DNA from: Pseudomonas izuensis | Lineage (GTDB): Bacteria; Pseudomonadota; Gammaproteobacteria; Pseudomonadales; Pseudomonadaceae | DNA length: 64,000 bases | Direction of reading: 5' to 3' | NCBI RefSeq assembly: GCF_009861505.1 | Contig: NZ_WTFT01000009.1 | Location: 197,751 to 261,750, forward strand | Shown here: in pieces, positions 44,754-54,981 of the stretch | Layout of the letters: the number at the start of each line of letters is the position of its first letter | How positions within the stretch are numbered: the stretch's first letter is position 1 | Notes under the pieces: model-generated | Told to the model about the DNA's origin: nothing | Seen by the model: only the letters and a program-made list of their open reading frames with translations | Databases searched by the model: none | Made by a program: the position numbers and the translations under genes

Positions 44754-45068
44754 TCATTTCGGCTTGCAGGTCATGCTGATGTACAGCTTGATGATTTTGC
44801 GATTGAACTTGGCTGACAGGTCGGCGCTTTTGCCGGCATCCAGATTAACCCTGCGCGTCTTTGGCGATTCGGGGCCATTGCGGAACACCACCGCGCATTC
44901 GGCAGCGATATCACCGTAGTTGTTCACGGTGATCGAACCCAGATCGTAATCGGAGGCGTAAGTGGTGTAGTCGATCTTCAGGCCATTGAGTTCTTTTTGT
45001 ACGTCGATCGGATAAGCAAACGCAGTCAGCGGCAACATCGCCAGCAGCACAAAACCAATTTTTTTCAT
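44754..45068 (-). CDS. Small periplasmic hypothetical protein
   Basis: A 104-residue secreted protein with a signal peptide ending TAFA-YP. The mature part is beta-rich (LGSITVNNYGDIAAECAVVFRNGPES) with two cysteines that could form a disulfide. GGAG precedes the ATG. I think this kind of protein is common in pseudomonads, where it is sometimes mislabelled as a phosphoglycerate kinase; no function can be read. It is divergent from the LysR gene at 45119. Confidence 0.8.
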   Translation of the reverse strand: MKKIGFVLLAMLPLTAFAYPIDVQKELNGLKIDYTTYASDYDLGSITVNNYGDIAAECAVVFRNGPESPKTRRVNLDAGKSADLSAKFNRKIIKLYISMTCKPK

Positions 45069-45118
45069 TCAGCAGTCTCCAATAAGAACTGCGCAGCTTA
45101 GGACAAGAGGAGCTCCAC

Positions 45119-46042
45119 ATGAAAGCGCCCCGCGTGACCCTTGATCAATGGCGAACGCTTCAGGCCGTGGTCGACCACGGTGGTTTCGCCCAGGCCGCCG
45201 AAGCGCTGCACCGCTCGCAATCGTCAGTCAGTTACACCGTGGCGCGCATGCAGGACCAGCTCGGCGTGCCGCTGTTGCGCATCGACGGGCGCAAAGCGGT
45301 GCTCACCGAAGCCGGTGGCGTGCTGTTGCGCCGATCCCGGCAACTGGTGAAACAGGCCAGCCAACTGGAAGACCTGGCTCACCACATGGAACAAGGCTGG
45401 GAAGCCGAAGTGCGCCTGGTGGTCGACGCCGCTTATCCCAGCGCCCGCCTCGTCCGCGCGCTGACCGCGTTCATGCCGCAAAGCCGCGGCTGCCGGGTGC
45501 GCCTGCGCGAAGAGGTGTTGTCAGGCGTCGAGGAAGTATTACTGGAAGGCGTAGCCGATCTGGCCATCACCGGCTTGAGCATCCCGGGTTACCTGGGCGC
45601 GGAATTGAGCGATGTCGAATTCGTCGCGGTCGCCCACCCCGAACATCCCCTGCACCGCCTGAACCGTGAACTGAATTTCCAGGACCTGGAAAGCCAGATG
45701 CAAGTGGTGATACGCGACTCCGGTCGCCAGCAACCACGAGATGTCGGCTGGCTCGGCGCCGAACAACGCTGGACCGTCGGCAGCCTGGCCACCGCCGCCA
45801 CCTTCGTCAGTAGTGGCCTGGGGTTCGCCTGGTTGCCCAGGCATATGATTGAACGCGAACTTCGAGAAGGCACGCTCAAGCTGCTACCGTTGGATCAGGG
45901 TGGCAGCCGCAACCCGAGTTTTTACCTGTATTCGAACAAGGACAAACCGCTCGGACCAGCCACGCAGATTCTCATCGAACTGCTGCGCACTTTCGACACC
46001 GCGCCGCTGGACGCACCTTTCGCGGCCCCTGAACAAGCCTGA
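45119..46042 (+). CDS. LysR-family regulator
   Basis: A 307-residue LysR protein with HTH (GGFAQAAEALHRSQSSVSYTVARMQDQLGVPLLRIDGRKAVLTEAG split over its length) and a substrate-binding domain of the type found in a broad proteobacterial LysR group. GAGGAG precedes the ATG. The hydrolase gene follows at 14 bases and ppiA after that, so the three may be co-transcribed. Confidence 0.92.
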   Translation: MKAPRVTLDQWRTLQAVVDHGGFAQAAEALHRSQSSVSYTVARMQDQLGVPLLRIDGRKAVLTEAGGVLLRRSRQLVKQASQLEDLAHHMEQGWEAEVRLVVDAAYPSARLVRALTAFMPQSRGCRVRLREEVLSGVEEVLLEGVADLAITGLSIPGYLGAELSDVEFVAVAHPEHPLHRLNRELNFQDLESQMQVVIRDSGRQQPRDVGWLGAEQRWTVGSLATAATFVSSGLGFAWLPRHMIERELREGTLKLLPLDQGGSRNPSFYLYSNKDKPLGPATQILIELLRTFDTAPLDAPFAAPEQA

Positions 46043-46056
46043 CACGGAGTGTACCC

Positions 46057-46872
46057 ATGGCCTATTTCGAACACGAAGGTTGTAACCTGCACTATGAGGA
46101 ATATGGCCACGGCACGCCGTTGCTGCTGGTCCACGGCCTGGGTTCCAGCACGCTGGACTGGGAAAAACAGATCCCCGCGCTGGCGACGCGCTACCGGGTG
46201 ATCGTCCCCGATGTACGCGGTCACGGTCGCTCCGACAAACCTCGCGAGCGCTACAGCATCGCCGGGTTCAGCGCCGATCTAGTCGCACTGATCGAGCATC
46301 TGAATCTCGGCCCGACTCATTATGTGGGCTTGTCCATGGGCGGCATGATCGGCTTTCAACTGGCCGTGGATCAGCCGCAACTGCTCAAGAGCCTGTGCAT
46401 CGTCAACAGCGCGCCCGAAGTCAAACTGCGCAGCCGCGATGATTACTGGCAGTGGTTCAAACGCTGGAGCCTGATGCGCGTCCTCAGCCTGCGCACCATT
46501 GGCGAGGCGCTGGGCGGCAAATTGTTCCCCAAGCCCGAGCAGGCGGATTTGCGACAAAAGATGGCCGACCGCTGGGCAAAAAACGACAAACATGCTTATC
46601 TCGCCAGCTTCGATGCAATCGTTGGCTGGGGGGTTCAGGAACGACTGTCGAAGGTGTCCTGTCCAACCCTCATCGTCAGCGCCGACCGTGACTACACACC
46701 GGTCTCGCTGAAGGAAAACTACACAAGAATGTTGCCCGATGCGCGGCTGGTGGTGATCGCCGACTCCCGTCACGCCACGCCGCTGGACCAGCCCGAACGC
46801 TTCAACCAGACACTGCTCGAGTTTCTCACCGCAGTCGATACCACCACACTCAGGATCACTGACCCATGCTGA
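46057..46872 (+). CDS. Alpha/beta-hydrolase
   Basis: A 271-residue hydrolase of the 3-oxoadipate enol-lactonase-like group. Oxyanion region [13 protein letters not shown], nucleophile Ser in GLSMGGMIG, and a C-terminal [14 protein letters not shown] that supplies the catalytic His. Substrate unknown (small ester or lactone). It starts 14 bases after the LysR gene and overlaps ppiA by 7 nt. Confidence 0.9.
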   Translation: MAYFEHEGCNLHYEEYGHGTPLLLVHGLGSSTLDWEKQIPALATRYRVIVPDVRGHGRSDKPRERYSIAGFSADLVALIEHLNLGPTHYVGLSMGGMIGFQLAVDQPQLLKSLCIVNSAPEVKLRSRDDYWQWFKRWSLMRVLSLRTIGEALGGKLFPKPEQADLRQKMADRWAKNDKHAYLASFDAIVGWGVQERLSKVSCPTLIVSADRDYTPVSLKENYTRMLPDARLVVIADSRHATPLDQPERFNQTLLEFLTAVDTTTLRITDPC

Positions 46873-47423
46873 AAAAAATCGCCCTCGCCGCCGGCTCCGT
46901 TCTGTTTGCCGCCAACCTGATGGCGGCAACGCCTGCCACGGCGCCGCATGTCTTGCTGGAAACCACCAATGGCCCGATCGAAATCGAACTGGACCCGGTC
47001 AAGGCCCCGATCAGTACCAAGAACTTCCTTGATTACGTGGACAGCGGCTTCTACAACAACACGATTTTCCACCGCGTGATTCCGGGCTTCATGGTCCAGG
47101 GCGGCGGCTTCACCCAACAAATGCAGCAAAAAGACACCAAGGCGCCGATCAAGAACGAGCACAAGAACGGTTTGGCCAACGTTCGTGGCACCTTGTCCAT
47201 GGCCCGTACCTCGGTGCCGGATTCGGCCACCAGCCAGTTCTTCATCAACGTCAAGGACAACGATTTCCTCGATCAGGGTGACGGCTACGCGGTGTTCGGC
47301 AAAGTGGTCAAAGGCATGGACGTGGTCGACATCATCGTCAATTCGCCCACCACCGTTCGCGCTGGCATGAAGGATGTGCCGGCCGACCCGGTGTTCATCA
47401 AGTCGGCCAAACGCATCGACTAA
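46866..47423 (+). CDS. ppiA: Periplasmic peptidyl-prolyl cis-trans isomerase (cyclophilin A)
   Basis: A 185-residue cyclophilin with a signal peptide ([10 protein letters not shown]). Core motifs [15 protein letters not shown], and [18 protein letters not shown] holding active-site residues, are intact. It assists folding of periplasmic proteins. Its start lies inside the hydrolase stop. A terminator follows at about 47,429. Confidence 0.95.
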   Translation: MLKKIALAAGSVLFAANLMAATPATAPHVLLETTNGPIEIELDPVKAPISTKNFLDYVDSGFYNNTIFHRVIPGFMVQGGGFTQQMQQKDTKAPIKNEHKNGLANVRGTLSMARTSVPDSATSQFFINVKDNDFLDQGDGYAVFGKVVKGMDVVDIIVNSPTTVRAGMKDVPADPVFIKSAKRID

Positions 47424-47428
47424 GACTA

Positions 47429-47455
47429 AGCTGGACAAGGATGTCCGAGCTTTTT
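47429..47455 (+). terminator. Terminator after ppiA
   Basis: GGACA-AGGA-TGTCC hairpin extended by AGCT/AGCT with one bulged G, followed by TTTTT. Confidence 0.7.
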
Positions 47456-47516
47456 CCGGTTTAACCGGCAAGGCTCAAACCGTTTAAAGGAGTGCCCGTT
47501 CGCGGGTGGAAAACCG

Positions 47517-49349
47517 ATGCTTTATCGCCGTTTTGAAAAACTGATCGACATCTTTCGCGATGCCCCGACAGCCGCTCCCCCGGACCGGGTCCTGCCCTTC
47601 TATACCTATTACCTCAAGCAGGTCTGGCCGAGTTTCGTGGCCCTGCTGATCGTCGGCCTGTTCGCAGCCCTGATCGAAGTGGCGCTGTTCAGCTACCTGA
47701 GCCGCATCATCGACCTGGCACAGGGCACCCCAAACGCCAACCTTTTCAAGGAGCACGGCGTTGAACTGGCCTGGATGGTGGTGGTAGCGCTGGTCCTGCG
47801 TCCGGTGTTCGTCGGGCTGCATGACTTGCTGGTGCACCAGACCCTGAGCCCCAGCATGACCAGCCTGATCCGCTGGCAAAACCACAGTTACGTGCTCAAG
47901 CAGAGCCTGAATTTTTTCCAGAACGACTTCGCCGGGCGCATCGCCCAACGCATCATGCAGACCGGCAACTCCCTGCGCGATTCGGCCGTGCAAGCGGTGG
48001 ATGCGCTATGGCACGTGCTGATCTACGCCATCAGTTCGCTGGTGCTGTTCGCCGAAGCCGACTGGCGCCTGATGATCCCGTTGCTAACCTGGATCATTAC
48101 CTTTATCAGCGCCCTCTACTACTTCGTACCCCGGGTCAAGGATCGCTCGGTGGTTGCTTCCGATGCTCGTTCCAAACTCATGGGGCGGATCGTCGATGGC
48201 TACACCAACATCACCACCTTGAAGCTGTTCGCCCACACCCATTTCGAGCAGCAATACGCCCGGGAAGCGATCAAGGAACAAACCGAAAAAGCCCAACTCG
48301 CCGGCCGTGTCGTCACCAGCATGGACGTGGTCATCACCAGCATGAACGGCCTGTTGATCGTCTGTACCACCGGACTGGCCTTGTGGCTGTGGACACAGTC
48401 GTTGATCAGCGTGGGCGCGATTGCCCTGGCCACCGGGCTGGTGATTCGTATCGTCAACATGTCCGGCTGGATCATGTGGGTGGTCACCGGCATCTTCGAA
48501 AACATCGGCATGGTCCAGGACGGTTTGCAAAGTATTTCGCAACCGGTCAGCGTGACCGACCGCGACCAGGCCAAACCGTTAACCGTGGCCCGTGGCGAAG
48601 TGCGCTTCGAGGACGTGGACTTTCACTACGGCAAGCAGAGCGGGATCATCGGCGGGCTCAACCTGACGATCAAACCCGGTGAGAAGATCGGCCTGATCGG
48701 CCCGTCGGGCGCCGGCAAGTCGACACTGGTCAACCTGCTGCTGCGCCTTTACGACGTGGAAGGCGGGAAGATTCTCATCGATAGCCAGAATATCGCCGAT
48801 GTCAGCCAGGAAAGCCTGCGCGAACGCATCGGCATGATCACCCAGGACACGTCCCTGCTGCATCGCTCGATCCGCGACAACCTGCTTTACGGCAAACCCG
48901 ATGCCACCGACATCGAACTCTGGGAGGCGGTGCACAAGGCGCGGGCCGATGGTTTCATTCCCACCTTGTCGGATGCCGAAGGCCGCATCGGTTTCGATGC
49001 CCATGTCGGTGAACGCGGGGTAAAACTCTCCGGTGGCCAGCGCCAGCGGATCGCCATCGCCCGTGTGCTGCTCAAGGACGCACCGATCCTGATCATGGAC
49101 GAAGCCACGTCGGCACTGGATTCGGAAGTCGAAGCAGCGATCCAGGAGAGCCTGGAAACCCTGATGCAGGGCAAAACCGTGATCGCCATCGCCCACCGGC
49201 TTTCGACCATCGCCCGGATGGACCGCCTGGTGGTATTGGAAAACGGCAAGATCGCCGAAACCGGCAACCATGCCGAACTGCTGGCCCTGGGCGGTTTGTA
49301 TGCGCGGTTGTGGCAGCACCAGACGGGTGGGTTTGTCGGGATCGATTAA
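47517..49349 (+). CDS. ABC exporter (fused membrane and ATPase domains)
   Basis: A 610-residue type-IV exporter half-transporter. Six-helix membrane domain in residues 1-340, nucleotide-binding domain from about 360: Walker A GPSGAGKST, Q loop MITQDTSLLH, signature LSGGQRQR, Walker B ILIMDEATSALD, and the His switch IAHRLST. It should act as a homodimer exporting lipids or drugs (MsbA/MdlB-like). Unassigned substrate. Single gene with its own promoter, after the ppiA terminator. Confidence 0.93.
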   Translation: MLYRRFEKLIDIFRDAPTAAPPDRVLPFYTYYLKQVWPSFVALLIVGLFAALIEVALFSYLSRIIDLAQGTPNANLFKEHGVELAWMVVVALVLRPVFVGLHDLLVHQTLSPSMTSLIRWQNHSYVLKQSLNFFQNDFAGRIAQRIMQTGNSLRDSAVQAVDALWHVLIYAISSLVLFAEADWRLMIPLLTWIITFISALYYFVPRVKDRSVVASDARSKLMGRIVDGYTNITTLKLFAHTHFEQQYAREAIKEQTEKAQLAGRVVTSMDVVITSMNGLLIVCTTGLALWLWTQSLISVGAIALATGLVIRIVNMSGWIMWVVTGIFENIGMVQDGLQSISQPVSVTDRDQAKPLTVARGEVRFEDVDFHYGKQSGIIGGLNLTIKPGEKIGLIGPSGAGKSTLVNLLLRLYDVEGGKILIDSQNIADVSQESLRERIGMITQDTSLLHRSIRDNLLYGKPDATDIELWEAVHKARADGFIPTLSDAEGRIGFDAHVGERGVKLSGGQRQRIAIARVLLKDAPILIMDEATSALDSEVEAAIQESLETLMQGKTVIAIAHRLSTIARMDRLVVLENGKIAETGNHAELLALGGLYARLWQHQTGGFVGID

Positions 49350-49370
49350 CTTTGTGCTCACCACATTTCC

Positions 49371-49455
49371 CTGTAGGAGCGAGCTTGCTCGCGATGGTGG
49401 GTCAGGCACCGCGGTGTCGACTGATACACCTTCGCGAGCAAGCTCGCTCCTACAG
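49371..49455. repeat. REP pair (Pseudomonas-type)
   Basis: CTGTAGGAGCGAGCTTGCTCGCGA and its inverse frame a spacer of about 35 bases, between the convergent ABC exporter and acyltransferase-like gene. Confidence 0.9.
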
Positions 49456-49467
49456 CGGGTGTGATAT

Positions 49468-50592
49468 TCAGGATTGTCGGTAAGGCAACGCCATCCGCGC
49501 ATCCTCGGCATAGGCCAGTACACCCACCCGTTCCTGATGCAGGAAATCTTTGACCGCGGCTTTCAAACCCGGATGACGCAGGTAATGCCATGAATGGGTG
49601 ATCACCGGTTCGAAGCCGCGAATCAATTTGTGCTCACCCTGGGCCCCGGCGTCGAAGCGCTGGAAGCCGTTGGCAATCGCGTAGTCCATGCCCTGGTAGA
49701 AACAGGTTTCAAAGTGCAGGCGATCGAACTCCGCCAGGCAGCCCCAGTAACGGCCATAGAAACTGTCGCCCCCTACCAGACTGAACGCCATCGCCACCGG
49801 CCGTGCCCCTTGTTTGGCCAATACCACGCGTATCGACTGCGGCATGCGCTCGGCCAGCAAGCTGAAAAACGCTCGCGTCAGGTAGGGTCGTTGCCGACGC
49901 ACCGCGTAGGTATTGGCGTAGCAGGCATAGACAAAATCCCACTGCACCTGGGTCAGTTGCCGACCTTCAAGCCATTCGAACTCAAACCCCTGCCCTGCCA
50001 CTTGCTCGCGCTCTTTGCGCATCTGTTTGCGTTTGCGTGAGCTCAGGGCATCGAGGAAATCCTGGAAGTCCCGATAGCCGCGATTGTGCCAGTGATACTG
50101 ACAGCCGATGCGTTGCAACCAACCCGGTTGTTCGGCCAATGCGGCATCGGTGAACGGGTCGGTGAAATTGATGTGGGCGCTGGAGAGTTGTTCGATCTCC
50201 AGATAGCCCGGCAGGCTTTTCAATAATTCAAAACCGTCTTCCACGCTCGCTGCCAGCAAACGCGGACCGCTGACCGGGCTGAACGGCACGGCGGTCAGGA
50301 GCTTGGGGTAGTAGTCAATGCCGGCGCGCTCACAGGCATCGGCCCAGGCGTGGTCAAACACGTACTCGCCGTAGGAGTGCCATTTACGGTAGCTGGGCAA
50401 TGCCGCGATCAGCCGATCGCCTTCGACATGCAGCAAATGTTCAGGCTGCCAGCCGGAATGGGGACCCACGCTGCCGCTGTCTTCCAGTGAGCTCAGGAAC
50501 GCGTGACACAGAAACGGCTGAGTCTCGGGCACCAGGGCGTCCCACGTGTGCGGGTCGATTTCGGACAGACTTTGCAGGCGTTGCAACGGCAT
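49468..50592 (-). CDS. FemAB-like GNAT-fold acyltransferase (DUF482/COG3146 type)
   Basis: A 374-residue protein of the family sometimes called peptidoglycan-biosynthesis-like GNAT. Seen: PFLCHAFLSSLEDSGSVG near the N-terminus, YRDFQDFLDALSSRKRKQMRKER in the middle, and SLVGGDSFYGRYWGCLAEFDRLHFETCFYQGMDYAI and HKLIRGFEPVITHSWHYLRH towards the end, all family-typical. I use ATG 50592 (MPLQRLQ), with GAGG six bases upstream; in-frame GTG/ATG codons lie just before. True acceptor unknown. Confidence 0.87.
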   Translation of the reverse strand: MPLQRLQSLSEIDPHTWDALVPETQPFLCHAFLSSLEDSGSVGPHSGWQPEHLLHVEGDRLIAALPSYRKWHSYGEYVFDHAWADACERAGIDYYPKLLTAVPFSPVSGPRLLAASVEDGFELLKSLPGYLEIEQLSSAHINFTDPFTDAALAEQPGWLQRIGCQYHWHNRGYRDFQDFLDALSSRKRKQMRKEREQVAGQGFEFEWLEGRQLTQVQWDFVYACYANTYAVRRQRPYLTRAFFSLLAERMPQSIRVVLAKQGARPVAMAFSLVGGDSFYGRYWGCLAEFDRLHFETCFYQGMDYAIANGFQRFDAGAQGEHKLIRGFEPVITHSWHYLRHPGLKAAVKDFLHQERVGVLAYAEDARMALPYRQS

Positions 50593-50874
50593 CACCATCC
50601 TCACTTATTCGTGGTGTGAAAGCCCCGCGAGTATCGCCTATCGCCATCCATTGCACACGATCAAATCGACGACAGCGCTCTAGCTCAATAGTTCGGGACG
50701 ACTTTGTATCGTCATCGACATGCCATCACATTGCCACCGCTCTGTCATAAACCATCGCGATACTGGCGCCTGTTTTTAGAGCGCCGGGTTATACCCGGTC
50801 ACTGTTTTCCGTCCATCAATGGTCGGTTGTGCCCTGGATGGCTCAGTCATCCACTCTCATCTTCGGAGATTGAT

Positions 50875-52197
50875 ATGCGTCTTGCTTCCACGAAAACTGC
50901 GGCGGCCCTGTGTGGTGGCCTGCTGCTGGCCATGAGTGTTCCGGCCAGCGCCGCAGTCGACGCCAAACTGCTCGACATGCTTAAGGCTAACGGCTCGATT
51001 ACCAACGCGCAGTACAGCGAACTGCAAGCCGAGCTGGCCAGGGACCAAAAAGACCAGCAAATCGCCCGTCAGGCTCAGCAAGAGACCAATGAGCAGATCG
51101 CGGCAACCGCGAAGAAAACCAATGAGCTGAGCACCTTCGACCAGAAACTGGCCTGGGCTGCCAAGACCCAATTCAAGGGCGACGTGCGTTTCCGTCAGGA
51201 AACCGTCAAGAACGATGGCGTTCCAAACAACAAAGACCAGGATCGCCAGCGCATTCGTGTCCGCCTGGGCGCCTACAGCGAAATCAACCCGCAAGTCGAT
51301 ACCGGTATCCGTATCGCCACCGGCAACAACGACGACCCACGTTCCACCAACCAGAGCCTGGACAACTACTTCGACAAGAAGCAGATCTGGCTGGACCAGG
51401 GTTACGTGGATTACCACCCAGACGCCATCAAAAACCTGCACGTGGTTGGCGGCAAGATGCCACAACAATGGGTGAGCATGGGCGACATCATCTGGGATAG
51501 CGACATCAGCCCGGAAGGTCTGTCGCTGTCGTACAAGTACCCGCTGAGCGGCAGCACCGAGCTGTTCGGTAGCGCCGGTCACTACACCCTCAAGGACAAC
51601 GTCGACGGCGAGGGCGTGCAGTTCAAACACGACCTGCGTCTGTACGCTGGTCAGTTGGGCGCCCGCTTCGGCATCACCGACAACCTGAAACTGACCCTGG
51701 GCGGCAGCATCTACAGCTACGACAACGATGACAACATCACCCCGGTCCCCGGCGTCATCCCAGGACAACTGGCCATCAACGGCAACAGTCCGAACGAACA
51801 GTTCAAACTGTATGAAGGCTTCGGTCAGCTCGACATCGGTGGCCTGGCAGTACCGCTTTCGTTGTACGGCCAGTACGTCAACAACAACGATGCCAGCAAC
51901 GATCAGGACACTGGCTGGCTGGCTGGCGTCAAGACCAAGTTCTACGGTTTCGCAGTGGACTACAACTACCGCGACGTACAGCGTAACGCCGTGGTGGGTG
52001 CCTTCACCGACTCCGACTTCGCCAACGGCTTTACCGGTTCGCGCGGCAGCAAGCTGAAAGTGAGCTACGAGCTGGACAAGAACTTCGCCCTGGGTGCCAC
52101 GTACTTCATGGCGACCTCCGACCAGACCAACGCCAACATCAACAAGAAAGATTCGGACATCAACACCCTGCAACTGGATGCCGAAGCGAAATTCTGA
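50875..52197 (+). CDS. Putative outer-membrane porin
   Basis: A 440-residue protein from ATG 50875 (MRLASTK), with CGGAG upstream; the frame extends back to 50704 without support. A signal peptide ends SVPASA-AV. A short helical or coiled segment follows (AELARDQKDQQIARQAQQETNEQ), then a long alternating beta pattern ending in Phe (LDAEAKF), the usual outer-membrane C-terminus. It fits the Pseudomonas putative-porin family with an N-terminal coiled stalk. Followed by a terminator, so monocistronic. Confidence 0.88.
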   Translation: MRLASTKTAAALCGGLLLAMSVPASAAVDAKLLDMLKANGSITNAQYSELQAELARDQKDQQIARQAQQETNEQIAATAKKTNELSTFDQKLAWAAKTQFKGDVRFRQETVKNDGVPNNKDQDRQRIRVRLGAYSEINPQVDTGIRIATGNNDDPRSTNQSLDNYFDKKQIWLDQGYVDYHPDAIKNLHVVGGKMPQQWVSMGDIIWDSDISPEGLSLSYKYPLSGSTELFGSAGHYTLKDNVDGEGVQFKHDLRLYAGQLGARFGITDNLKLTLGGSIYSYDNDDNITPVPGVIPGQLAINGNSPNEQFKLYEGFGQLDIGGLAVPLSLYGQYVNNNDASNDQDTGWLAGVKTKFYGFAVDYNYRDVQRNAVVGAFTDSDFANGFTGSRGSKLKVSYELDKNFALGATYFMATSDQTNANINKKDSDINTLQLDAEAKF

Positions 52198-52210
52198 TTT
52201 CCCGCTATAC

Positions 52211-52240
52211 GGCTCGGGCAAGGAAGCCCGAGTCGCTTTT
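52211..52240 (+). terminator. Terminator of the porin gene
   Basis: GGCTCGGGC (52211-52219) and GCCCGAGTC (52226-52234) pair with one G-T, loop AAGGAA, then GCTTTT. Confidence 0.85.
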
Positions 52241-52333
52241 ACAGCCTGGCGTTGGTCTGACGGTCCCCATCATCCGTCCGCCAGATCAACGCGAGTCTGT
52301 TTTCTTCTTCCCCCTGCGTAATCCCTCCTGAAA

Positions 52334-53386
52334 TCAGCGACGGTCTTCGACCCGGGCCTGACTCTTGCTCCAGTCGGTTAACAAACTGTACGCCACCGCC
52401 AGCAACGTCGGACCAATGAACAGACCGATGAAGCCAAACGCAATCAACCCGCCGAACACCCCCAGCAACACGATCACCAACGGCAAATTCCCGCCGCGGC
52501 TGATCAGGTAGGGCTTGAGGACGTTGTCCACGCCGCTGATGATGAATGTGCCCCAAATGCCAAGGAACACCGCCAACCCGTACTCCCCTTTCCAGACCAG
52601 CCATGCCGTGGCCGGTATCCACACCAGTGGTGGCCCCATGGGAATCAGGCTTAGCAGGAACGTGGCGATGCCGAGCACCAGCGCCCCCGGCACCCCGGCA
52701 ATCAGGAATCCGATCAGCGCCAGCACCGCCTGGGCCGCGGCCGTGCCGATCACCCCGTTGACCACCCGCTGCACCGTGCCCGCCACCAACTCGATGTAAT
52801 AACCGGCACGGTGGCCGATCAGGCGCTCCAGCAAGCTATGAACAAACGCCGCCAGCCGTGGCCCGTCACGGTAGAAAAAGAACACGAAGACAATGCTCAA
52901 GGTCAGTTCGAGAATACCGCCGCCAATCTGCGCACTGCGCGCCAGCAACCAGTTACCGACCTGGCCGAGATAGGGCTTGAGCGACACCATCATGGCCGCG
53001 CCCTGCTGGTCGATACTGTTCCAAATTTCCACCAGACGCTTGCCCACCAACGGGATGCTGCCCAGCCAGACCGGGGCCTCCGGCAGGCCATCGACCTGTA
53101 CATCCTTGATGAACGCCACCGCATCACGGACATGATCGGCCAGGTTGAACCCAAGCCACACCAATGGCGCCGCCACCAACACCATCCAGCCCGCGGTCAA
53201 TAACGCTGCCGCCAGGGATTCGCGGCCATTGAGCCAACGGGTCAGCAGGCGCATCAACGGCCAACTGGCAAACGCCAGCACTGCCCCCCAGAACAACGCA
53301 GACCAGAACGGCGCCATCACCCAGAAACTCGCACCAAACAGCACCACGAGCAGGATCTGCACCAACAGCCGATCGTTATTGATCAT
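52334..53386 (-). CDS. AI-2E/PerM-family membrane protein
   Basis: A 350-residue, about eight-helix inner-membrane protein resembling E. coli YdiK. Typical ending: IPMGPPLVWIPATAWLVW and GNLPLVIVLLGVFGGLIAFGFIGLFIGPTLLAVAYSLL, split by a loop. The family includes proposed autoinducer or ion exporters, but for most members the substrate is unknown. It is alone on the minus strand. Confidence 0.88.
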   Translation of the reverse strand: MINNDRLLVQILLVVLFGASFWVMAPFWSALFWGAVLAFASWPLMRLLTRWLNGRESLAAALLTAGWMVLVAAPLVWLGFNLADHVRDAVAFIKDVQVDGLPEAPVWLGSIPLVGKRLVEIWNSIDQQGAAMMVSLKPYLGQVGNWLLARSAQIGGGILELTLSIVFVFFFYRDGPRLAAFVHSLLERLIGHRAGYYIELVAGTVQRVVNGVIGTAAAQAVLALIGFLIAGVPGALVLGIATFLLSLIPMGPPLVWIPATAWLVWKGEYGLAVFLGIWGTFIISGVDNVLKPYLISRGGNLPLVIVLLGVFGGLIAFGFIGLFIGPTLLAVAYSLLTDWSKSQARVEDRR

Positions 53387-53456
53387 TTGAAATCTCGAAT
53401 AAATCAGTCAGCAAAAGAGTAGGCGAACGCTTTGACAAGCGTTCACCTGATAAAGC

Positions 53457-54275
53457 TTATCGCAGCAGTTCAATGTGCAGGCCAGAGCCTTCAACACGAC
53501 CGGTTTCCGTCCGCGCCGCACGCACGCCCTGGTCGATCAACGCCTGGCGCCAGGCTTCGGCATTCGCTCCGGAAACACTGACCCGCAGCGTTGTGTCCAG
53601 ATTCAGGCCACGGGAGATCAGGCGCAACCAGGTGTCATCCGGCGCCTGGGTCAGGTTGGGGAAATCGAGTTCGCCGGTGCTTTTGAGTTCACGCAGCAAG
53701 GTCGCGGAGGTCGGCAGCAGAACACCCAGCGGTGCGGCAGCGTCGAATTGTTCAACGTGCAGGTAGGCTTTGCGATTGCCGCGGGTGATGCTGTAAAGCG
53801 CCACCAGTGTGTTGTCTTTCGGTGCCGCCAGGCGCAACAGCAGGTACGCCTGTTCGTTGTCCGAGCCGTAGAGTTTGGCGTTGCCGAACACCTCGTTGGC
53901 CCACAGGCTGCTCTCGCCGCAATCACGGGCCTGGCACCAGAACAGCAACTGGGCGTCCTGCTTCTGCAAGGCTTCGCGAGCAGCGGTGAAGGCGTCGATG
54001 GACGAATGTTCCGGCGGCAACTCGTAAGTCACCGACGTGGTGCTGCCACGGGCACTGACCTGGCCATCGAAGCGCAACTGGCCGCTGATCTTGCGGATCG
54101 AACCGAGCGGATAAATCCGTTCGAGTTCGGCTGCCGGGCGATAGTCGATGATCTGTGCATCGGCCATGCGTGGCAGGATCGGCAGGTCCTGACTGCCAGG
54201 TAGATCAGCGGCAAACAACAGGGGACTGAAACTGCACAGCGCCAGCAGACTGAGGGAACGCATCGATAGACTCAT
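53457..54275 (-). CDS. DUF4892-family exported protein
   Basis: A 272-residue periplasmic protein with signal peptide ([15 protein letters not shown]). It has [22 protein letters not shown], the family's most recognisable stretch with a conserved Cys, and an OmpA-like C-terminal pattern ([20 protein letters not shown]). Known mainly from Pseudomonas; function unknown. It overlaps the GST gene stop by 4 nt. Confidence 0.87.
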   Translation of the reverse strand: MSLSMRSLSLLALCSFSPLLFAADLPGSQDLPILPRMADAQIIDYRPAAELERIYPLGSIRKISGQLRFDGQVSARGSTTSVTYELPPEHSSIDAFTAAREALQKQDAQLLFWCQARDCGESSLWANEVFGNAKLYGSDNEQAYLLLRLAAPKDNTLVALYSITRGNRKAYLHVEQFDAAAPLGVLLPTSATLLRELKSTGELDFPNLTQAPDDTWLRLISRGLNLDTTLRVSVSGANAEAWRQALIDQGVRAARTETGRVEGSGLHIELLR

Positions 54276-54931
54276 CGGATCAGCATGGCCTGGGCACCCT
54301 TGACGACGCTGGCGTCATCGGTGCGTTCAGGAATCAGCAAACCGCGCTGCACCGCAGGCCGCGCTTCCAGGGTCGCCATCCAGCGTTGTAACGCCGTCAG
54401 TCCATCCACCGAAACACCGGACCACTCGTAGCCTCGCACCCAGGGGAACGTCGCAATGTCGGCGATGCTGTACTCGCCGGCGAGAAACTCGACGGTTTGC
54501 AGGCGCGTATCGAGCACTTCGTAGAGGCGTCGGGTTTCATGCTGATAGCGGTCGATGGCACCCTGGAGCTTTTCCGGAAAGTAACGGAAAAACACGTTGG
54601 CCTGGCCCTGCATCGGGCCGATACCGCCCATCTGGAACATCAGCCACTGCAACGCGACCGAGCGCCCCTTGGGGTCGGCGGGCAATAACTTGCCGGTCAT
54701 TTCAGCGAGGTAAATCAGGATGGCGCCGGATTCGAACACGGCGAAATCGCCGTTGGCGCGATCGACAATCGCCGGGATCCGGCCATTGGGGTTGATCTTG
54801 AGGAAGTCCGGGGACTTCTGTTCCTTCTTGTCGAAACTCAAGGCATGCACGGTGTAAGGCAGGCCGAGTTCCTCGAGCACGATAGAGACCTTGTGGCCAT
54901 TCGGGGTCGCAGCGGTGTACAGATCTATCAT
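54272..54931 (-). CDS. Glutathione S-transferase, YfcG/Ure2p-like
   Basis: A 219-residue GST from ATG 54931 ([15 protein letters not shown]), with GGGAGAC upstream. Thioredoxin-like N-domain ([40 protein letters not shown]) and helical C-domain ([18 protein letters not shown]). E. coli YfcG is a disulfide-bond reductase using glutathione; a similar role is likely. It is in the minus-strand run with the two hydrolases upstream and DUF4892 downstream. Confidence 0.92.
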   Translation of the reverse strand: MIDLYTAATPNGHKVSIVLEELGLPYTVHALSFDKKEQKSPDFLKINPNGRIPAIVDRANGDFAVFESGAILIYLAEMTGKLLPADPKGRSVALQWLMFQMGGIGPMQGQANVFFRYFPEKLQGAIDRYQHETRRLYEVLDTRLQTVEFLAGEYSIADIATFPWVRGYEWSGVSVDGLTALQRWMATLEARPAVQRGLLIPERTDDASVVKGAQAMLIR

Positions 54932-54981
54932 GGTTGTCTCCCATTTCAACCCGCCCAGCCTCGACAGTTGCCCGGTGCAAG